Of a stretch of DNA of 11,629 bases, positions 9,701 to 11,629 are shown piece by piece (position 1 is the first letter of the stretch; each line of letters opens with the position of its first letter). Origin of the DNA: Clostridia bacterium (GTDB taxonomy: Bacteria; Bacillota; Clostridia; Christensenellales; UBA1242); the NCBI GenBank assembly GCA_017473285.1, contig JAFULP010000082.1, forward strand, positions 1-11,629, read 5' to 3'. The translations under genes were made by a program, and so were the position numbers. The notes beneath the pieces were generated by a model, which saw only the letters and a list, made by a program, of their open reading frames with translations, did no database searches and was not told where the DNA came from.

Positions 9701-11449
9701 TATAACAGTGTTTTCAAAACCATTATTAAAATTAGCGTTTATTGGGTCAGCAAAATCAATATCGTACCTTTCATCGTAGCAGTTAGATATAGATATTCCA
9801 AAATCAGCATCGGCAATTGAACTTCCGTTATCGTTTTTCAACCATTTGATATAAATTGAATTACGATTACTTAACACTTCTGATACAAAAGTATTGTTGG
9901 TTTCGTTATAATAAAATTTAATTTCCTTGCCATCTTTTAATAACGATATTTGATATTCATATTTCTCATTTAATATCTTGGTTAAATCCATATATCCGCT
10001 ATCGTCGCTGTTTCTAATGTATTGGCTAGTATGAGTTTTTTCATCAACCAATTCAGGATTGATATACAACAAATTTGCATTTATTGTTATTTTGTAACTT
10101 TTTAATGCACTTAAAGTATTTGTGCTTAAAACATCAAATCTAAACTCTTGACCTAACGCATTTGCATCGTTTAATGGTGTAATGCTGCTAAATGTGTAAT
10201 TATCATCTTGCTTAATCGCAATTGCGTTTCCGTTGCTACTAGCGCTAAATGAAGTAGCCCTTTCTCCCACCAAGCAAGGAATTGTTATGCTAAATTCTAT
10301 TACATCGCCTACGCAATCGTTAGGCATAAATTTTGCAATTATTTCGCCTTGCCCTACACAGGTGCTTGTTGCCACAACTCTTATTTTACCAAAGTCCACA
10401 CCTTCCAACAATAAGCCATTGATGTTGCTAGAAAGGTCAATGGTGTACAACTCAGCATATTTTGCGTTAACTTCGTTCAAAGTTTTTAATGCGTTATCAA
10501 CATTCAATTTTAAATCAATAATTGATGTACTATAATAATCATAACTTGTTGACAAGCCTTGTATTGACCTAGGCTTATCAGAGTCAGGGTTGCTAATCAA
10601 TACCAAGTCATTTAAAATATCATTTTCATTGCCATGAGTTTGACTTGTAACGGTTATATCTTCACCTTTTAACAAATCCACAATGCTTACACTAACTTTT
10701 ACATTTTTGTACAAAATCGCATTGCCGTCCAAGACGGATATTGGGTTAAGTGTAACAGTTGCATTATTTGCACATTCGCTACTAACTGAAATAACCGTTT
10801 TTACAGCATTGCTTTTACCCTTTCGATTTTCGCCATACACTTCCACATCAACAAACGCATCCACAGGCATACCAACTTCGCTATACGAAACAACATCAAC
10901 TCCTAAAGGCAACTCAGTCTCCACCGCTTGCCACACAATGTTGTCAGTATAATTTAAAGGAGTGCAATTTAACAATTGCTTGGTTGGTATTTCAATTTCC
11001 TTAACACTAATTTCACCTTCTGTAGTTGTGCTAGGTTTCTCAATAATCAAATCCTTGTTGTTGCTGGATACCGATTGCAACTTTCGACCAATCTCCAATG
11101 GAATTTCCAAACTTTTGCCCGAACCCAAATGAGTGATAATCAAAACAGCCCCATCACCACTTGGTTGTAAGGCTTTAACCACAACACCACATTTTTTGTC
11201 TTCAATTTGGTAATTGGTTTGCACCAAACCAAGCGGGCTTGACACTATACTAATCTCCCCCCACGACTTTGCACCAGACAATTCAAATATAACGTTTTCG
11301 CTTGACAAACTTTCATCATCAAGCACTAAACTAATTCTTTCAACATTACATTCAATTTTTAAATTTTTATACCCGTTATCACAACTACAAAAAATAATGC
11401 TTGACACAAGCACCAAAAGTGTAGCAAACAATAATGATATTTTTTTCAT
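713..11449 (-). CDS. Giant surface lipoprotein with Ig-like domains and three GLUG-type repeat domains
   Basis: This is an uninterrupted 3578-residue protein of roughly 390 kDa. Its start is supported by an AGGGG Shine-Dalgarno five bases upstream and by a lipoprotein signal peptide beginning MKK. The lipid-accepting cysteine is predicted at residue 23 (FCS|C). Visible regions in order are: about 24-1045, beta-rich Ig-like sequence; about 1049-1166, Big_2-like; about 1169-1645, GLUG-type repeats opening with DYPYLIADS and DIDLNG; about 1645-1830, linker; about 1830-1892, second Big_2-like domain (VVSVLSGGKLLLKNEGQATI); about 1893-2615, beta-rich Ig-like; about 2620-2985 and 3004-3390, second and third GLUG-type domains; about 3390-3578, unique C-terminus. 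It is rich in Asn, Ser, Tyr and Ile. No LPXTG, SLH, dockerin, transmembrane anchor or catalytic motif is seen, so it should be held outside the membrane by lipid alone. Known GLUG/Big_2 proteins are cell-surface or adhesin-like; ligand and role here are unknown. It has its own promoter and terminator and no operon partner. Confidence 0.93.
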   Translation of the reverse strand: MKKISLLFATLLVLVSSIIFCSCDNGYKNLKIECNVERISLVLDDESLSSENVIFELSGAKSWGEISIVSSPLGLVQTNYQIEDKKCGVVVKALQPSGDGAVLIITHLGSGKSLEIPLEIGRKLQSVSSNNKDLIIEKPSTTTEGEISVKEIEIPTKQLLNCTPLNYTDNIVWQAVETELPLGVDVVSYSEVGMPVDAFVDVEVYGENRKGKSNAVKTVISVSSECANNATVTLNPISVLDGNAILYKNVKVSVSIVDLLKGEDITVTSQTHGNENDILNDLVLISNPDSDKPRSIQGLSTSYDYYSTSIIDLKLNVDNALKTLNEVNAKYAELYTIDLSSNINGLLLEGVDFGKIRVVATSTCVGQGEIIAKFMPNDCVGDVIEFSITIPCLVGERATSFSASSNGNAIAIKQDDNYTFSSITPLNDANALGQEFRFDVLSTNTLSALKSYKITINANLLYINPELVDEKTHTSQYIRNSDDSGYMDLTKILNEKYEYQISLLKDGKEIKFYYNETNNTFVSEVLSNRNSIYIKWLKNDNGSSIADADFGISISNCYDERYDIDFADPINANFNNGFENTVITYNLAFNRQRTVESITYSPVMVTYNSGWTFEYADDMEQDWKFYFEPTMFDATTTFYGIYVSQVLGINNTMLTADELKNINLEIAINGQSLGFALFDITSVDTTKLGGGFEYVEPYIFNFDSSSSSLKNIVIIGKTGLSGLNYGDYEISISQNNKEISIRDVRVYKNLDESSITVSVPNADFRGEYLNYEKLTQKPDDWSTNYTSYYEYAGGRYVSVESAEWNKNKAYYQYVDIVIDNGSKIIDANDMYILSTSKQYNVNIEISNKDFVDASEPQVKADVVANLGAVLATDVSKMCGTDSQGNNIISTGLTGTYNTITNEKNYIRITYTVSAKTYDYYKENLGAETSIQKQIYVYIYEPLTFAEFDEPSITKYNINSISNTQFKQEYGTQTLNIELNDETVFDYIDVQWTVGGDGIASCNVLSKSSAVYTFNVLNNVTINSSIIATLTQFGVQYPIYCGYTVKQPILSERVVLNNATHSFESSNAYISLKVGESIDINASELSSQGEVSLKGLEYIICSTTGYGVDSVATIDTNGKLTAINSGRVKLIIVAKDRIKADLSGVTNYFKTSQYVENDSYVMIDVLVADGSKDYPYLIADSNSFKSIAEDIAKGNNDKHYALINDIDLNGVAVSFDSFKGTISSFKEDETSTNRFKIYGIMLNESNPYLFKQLELRDDGIANLQNIDLYIDINYLATKVNKDNQDILLNTLIGLVGTNSGKIDDITVTISGTIDANGLQNRYTIGSICAINLGTINIDNPTLVGVQGDILVKNSTLSIVVLGGVIGANEGELIGANIESTANSVDGDVEYAVYYDTQGATVDVVLQVQGVNINEISKSALGGVVGENKGAIRDVYATGKVLGTDATGNLVVSNVGGLIGKNSSNNTISTTITTNTLGTAISKVEFAQDAVFQIANSYSSAQVMGNQNVGGAVGYDFRGSYQKVYYEIYYVQTSVQGNTNVGGLIGYAEDSNLYYCYANSFAWNYANSVTVYDIVGNTNVGGLIGLGQSSRDNGFVNNYNYSAMNVVSSLASVSINSSSEASGLIGRLNNYGAIYTAYYYGVIGAPSQNPITKIYKDNNVINNIPYNNVYSIVNGESKLDASLYVGTGFNQNEQYNNNNPYIVYTTEENRETNLVSIIPTIIQINLALSDTYYNDSNSNIFKQNDDYGDYIKVDGKMVVYDPSNEAHQGIKTKYTLMASVVETGDTTGNLSDYKEKALVLYYYQFSDMASENALSDLYKLNTIDMHHIINDKGVVVLPNTFKRFNLRSDNNSVVSVLSGGKLLLKNEGQATITLISTLNPNAKASFVVIVRTKVLEFNMYSNANLREEYNINNTTINIVKGASKLIYADYSSVVKVYNRVYDYVPATNMEIDFSISHPTINGENIKDYIKLNGTYNADTKIYTIPYGTPITISVNEYMEGEFTITATPYVIVDYVNGDYSSKVRVALTDYYDIQFNVATKKGASAINTDKTQIDMMPADEASNLNVKISTDVQVDTLKLEVTAIGEANNSVQYNFVEMIDILHNSNKLVFSEIDDNGKVSSNFDISSIIFDNDKMLQELSLSVKLNEKSHYVDTPFRLQIKLIVENNGKQIYTILHIDVKPQTITSLVALNYRMEDGKTNLSFDNAYLSQLMRPGSTNIITIDLAPNIAVYDYVEIVDTTTQDKILFQQVNSDLSSTNNMDTWVDNGIKLTKYERETSKLYVIARLPLLATANITHTLKISVYDKDGNVLTTTNLNLEAVMYPTVVMTYAYPNGDTVTADTRYGNAQQEMTAYADLALGVEAGINITTYNIDEGSLQSYITIKDASGNSVDNDGLVTLSNDYGMYTLRFNASKKDVLDTLVGKNIEVTFIASKQLNGITETCKATISFNIRRIVVHSVSMYHTDRNGNLYGDWDEEFTTYFYFDNTDISYYNNGYWNIKYTLENTAGSSDENLIAINNILQGLNTLGTNGVNIYLASKNETNVDNMTLLDSDYNQGGISIANTNNSFVIKASKTSNISDMKLKVEFKLEYNTQNYPRIDDDDEGNKIITNELGFNLTDKTTPFDEYLSVSSQEDFENMLEGKYYRLTTDLTFTNYTQINTAIGGFTGDGHAITIESFNESQLIQDYIVSGVNLGLFGVLAEDSVIQNLVVEYDDIIINLNDSASIQQQHTNSIYFGGIAGQNLGVITNVKVVGSFTLKAQYISAELINMGGITAVNGASAGKVATITGSTVELKMSAMALIGGVSGTNYGKITNTNFKGSITSKDTNEYASNILTAGFVVNNISNAYISLSYVESEDANNSIHSVGRTAGFVFSNAGTISNAYINNISIGSQGNIGGFVYQNTGSITNCYAYATLGSSLFYQEFIHSTENTGKIANSYVITDNKQNINVSGLVSIKIKDIAVQSEYNGFIFASNLDGVWTIADDGPKLLNAGFNANYKEYDNIYNIYDVVTFEGFLDTISREGVIEGKTIRIVRDIDFSEISLERNPITFNKILLSSIEGNDMTLSNYDINNTGDVANIGLFATIGSMGTEMYVRNLILKPNSIKASGSTAVGALAGVIDSANVYNITVDNQGLMILGKNAVGGVAGIIKGDFEVIGLTSNVSAFATYNHNFATQYNLYTGKNVTGNWAVDNIDEVSYVGAVAGIVNAYNYASMDGADRNIDAYFTIGNITVSGDLVLVGETVGGAFGLIGERTLAKDINYNLASETLYQAVYVAGGLVGENRGIIQNANIVAYDTSSKQSVDTSNCFNGLARVNGGIVGLNIGGLVNSCSSDITIYTNKDFATVGGIVGRNIEGSIYNCSVSGSLDGFFVGGISGTDYSYSIIYNQNQGFGTATLSTKKVYNNVRNSVKYTNCVDNFEEGALYSNNTVTSQFITKFVVKKNNYYSFNTAYVSNPLNNLVSAKAVYGLVVGFTDRTFNALNRVEYNNKNLVVGLKIANEMIDRSEYTLTYNNEQYNIRPIISIEDSTFDLNVSVPSGSSEVLLLYLIAFDGNSSYESWSSVSGYTQQYIAIGNQKLTPSA
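1280..2440 (-). repeat. GLUG-type repeat domain 3 (about residues 3004-3390)
   Basis: The entry segment is IYDVVTFEGFLDTI followed by GKTIRIVRDIDFSEI, resembling the start of the other repeat domains. About nine degenerate units follow, centred on NIGLFATIGS, VGALAGVI, VGGVAGII, VGAVAGIV, VGGAFGLI, AGGLVGENRGII, NGGIVGLNIGGL, VGGIVGRNIEGS and VGGISGTD. The pattern (GG, hydrophobic, G, N, G, hydrophobic, then N-x-x-hydrophobic) is that of GLUG motifs, which are predicted to stack as coils of a beta-helix. This domain is the closest of the three to the C-terminus. Confidence 0.8.
2495..3592 (-). repeat. GLUG-type repeat domain 2 (about residues 2620-2985)
   Basis: It opens with FDEYLSVSSQEDFENML and YYRLTTDLTF, an entry segment similar to that of domain 1. 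The units that follow are LGLFGVLAEDSVIQNL, GGIAGQNLGVITNV, MGGITAVN, GGVSGTNYGKITNT, AGFVVNNISNAYI, AGFVFSNAGTISNA and GGFVYQNTGSITNC. It closes with a segment (GVWTIADDGPKLLN) typical of the end of GLUG-type domains. About seven units are visible. Domain limits are estimated by eye. Confidence 0.8.
5774..5962 (-). other. Big_2-like Ig domain (about residues 1830-1892)
   Basis: The segment has the hallmark of bacterial Ig-like group 2 domains: NNSVVSVLSGGKLLLKNEGQ followed by ATITLIS, a short NPNAKAS turn, and the last strand FVVIV. These domains are structural spacers or binding modules of surface proteins. It follows the poorly defined linker after repeat domain 1 and starts a long beta-rich stretch. 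Confidence 0.65.
6515..7945 (-). repeat. GLUG-type repeat domain 1 (about residues 1169-1645)
   Basis: The entry is the classic GLUG-domain opening: GSKDYPYLIADSNSFKSIA, then HYALINDIDLNG. Units follow around IGLVGTNSGKIDDI, IGSICAINLGTI, LGGVIGANEGEL, LGGVVGENKGAIRDV, VGGLIGKNSSNNTIS, VGGAVGYD, VGGLIGYAEDSNL, VGGLIGLGQ and SGLIGRLNNYGAI. The middle units are aromatic-rich (YYEIYY, LYYCYA). This is the longest of the three repeat domains and the only one with near-identical neighbouring repeats at DNA level (6702-6730 and 6819-6847). Confidence 0.85.
6702..6847 (-). repeat. Two near-identical 29-bp repeats encoding GNTNVGGLIG
   Basis: The stretches 6702-6730 and 6819-6847 match at 25 of 29 positions and lie in the same reading frame, 117 bp (39 codons) apart. 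Each encodes GNTNVGGLIG. A more diverged third copy (GNQNVGGAVG) lies around 6911-6943. The spacing and frame fit duplication of a whole GLUG coil. Confidence 0.7.
7952..8305 (-). other. Big_2-like Ig domain (about residues 1049-1166)
   Basis: The segment starts SERVVLNNATHSF and has ISLKVGESIDINAS. It continues with SVATIDTNGKLTAINSGRVK and LIIVAKD, and ends VMIDVLVADG directly before repeat domain 1. The VATID-NGKLTAI-SG pattern is that of Big_2 (bacterial Ig-like group 2). An insertion of about 15-20 residues rich in K, Y and N precedes the last strand. Confidence 0.75.
11381..11449 (-). other. Lipoprotein signal peptide with lipobox, residues 1-23
   Basis: A short basic start (MKK) is followed by a hydrophobic core (LLFATLLVLVSSII) and the lipobox-like FCSC, with the lipidated residue most likely Cys23 (codon 11381-11383). 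Cys21 is a poorer candidate because the residue before it is Phe. This is the expected substrate for Lgt lipidation and signal peptidase II cleavage. The mature protein would start C-D-N. Confidence 0.85.
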
Positions 11450-11454
11450 AAGTA

Positions 11455-11459
11455 CCCCT
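11455..11459 (-). promoter_or_regulatory. Ribosome binding site of the giant gene
   Basis: On the minus strand AGGGG lies five bases before the ATG (spacer TACTT). It is a partial Shine-Dalgarno. Together with the signal peptide that follows immediately, it fixes the start codon at 11447-11449. Confidence 0.7.
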
Positions 11460-11501
11460 GTTATGTTATTATGCGTAACTTTATCTTTTAATAATACTTA
11501 T

Positions 11502-11531
11502 ATTATAAAATATTTACATATATTTAGTCAA
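11502..11531 (-). promoter_or_regulatory. Predicted sigma-A promoter of the giant lipoprotein gene
   Basis: On the minus strand the -35 box is TTGACT (11531-11526), the spacer is 18 bp, and the -10 box is a perfect TATAAT (11507-11502). Transcription would begin near 11495, giving a leader of about 46 nt without visible hairpins or riboswitch-like structure. The near-consensus boxes suggest steady housekeeping expression; no operator-like palindrome was seen. Confidence 0.75.
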
Positions 11532-11629
11532 ATATTTTAGACTGCAAAAAACATCTTAAAAAAAATAATTTATCAAATTAAAATAATTAGCCAAAAATAA
11601 TTTAATATTAAAAATAATTAATTTAAAAT

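Noticed and set aside
11440..11446. Run of seven A after the start codon as a phase-variation tract
   Set aside because: ATG followed by Lys-Lys-Ile codons naturally gives this run in AT-rich signal peptides, and seven bases is short for slippage control.
801..11540. Many plus-strand reading frames of 60-130 codons opposite the giant gene
   Set aside because: They lie antisense to a coherent 3578-residue protein, lack RBS and family-like sequence, and are hydrophobic or biased as expected for reverse-complement shadows.
11532..11629. Possible gene or RNA in the right-hand edge
   Set aside because: The 98 bases are almost all A and T, with no open frame, hairpin or RNA signature beyond the promoter ending at 11531.

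Overview
The window is AT-rich and gene-poor. It looks bacterial: there is a Shine-Dalgarno sequence, sigma-A-type promoters, hairpin/T-tract terminators, a CCA-encoding tRNA and a lipoprotein signal peptide. The low-GC DNA, the clostridial style of serine recombinase and the long Ig-like/GLUG-type lipoprotein suggest an uncultured member of the Bacillota (Clostridia-like, possibly from the gut). This placement is inferred from general resemblance; no phylogenetic marker is present.

Layout. (1) Positions 1-588, plus strand: the 3' part of a large serine recombinase gene, probably the edge of an integrated mobile element. Its reading frame does not stop where the protein should end. It runs through a terminator and antisense through a tRNA gene. 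(2) Positions 334-613, minus strand: a complete tRNA-Leu unit with promoter at 585-613, leader of about 120 nt, tRNA-Leu with anticodon AAG at 377-459, and terminator at 334-372. (3) Positions 657-11531, minus strand: one transcription unit with a textbook promoter at 11502-11531, an RBS, a 10.7 kb gene for a 3578-residue lipoprotein, and a terminator at 657-692. (4) Positions 11532-11629: AT-rich DNA with no recognisable gene.

The giant protein is the main content. It begins with a lipoprotein signal peptide (lipidated Cys23 predicted). About 1000 residues of Ig-like beta-sandwich sequence follow, then a Big_2-like domain and a first GLUG-type repeat domain (probably beta-helical). A second Big_2-like domain and roughly 700 more residues of beta-rich sequence come next, then two more GLUG-type domains and a unique C-terminal domain of about 190 residues. 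There is no LPXTG, SLH or dockerin module, so the N-terminal lipid is the only anchor visible. The most economical model is a very long surface fibre or adhesin-like protein. No ligand, enzyme active site or partner gene can be identified here.

The tRNA and the giant gene are read in the same direction, each with its own promoter and terminator. The recombinase converges on them. Nothing in the sequence links the recombinase functionally to the giant lipoprotein.
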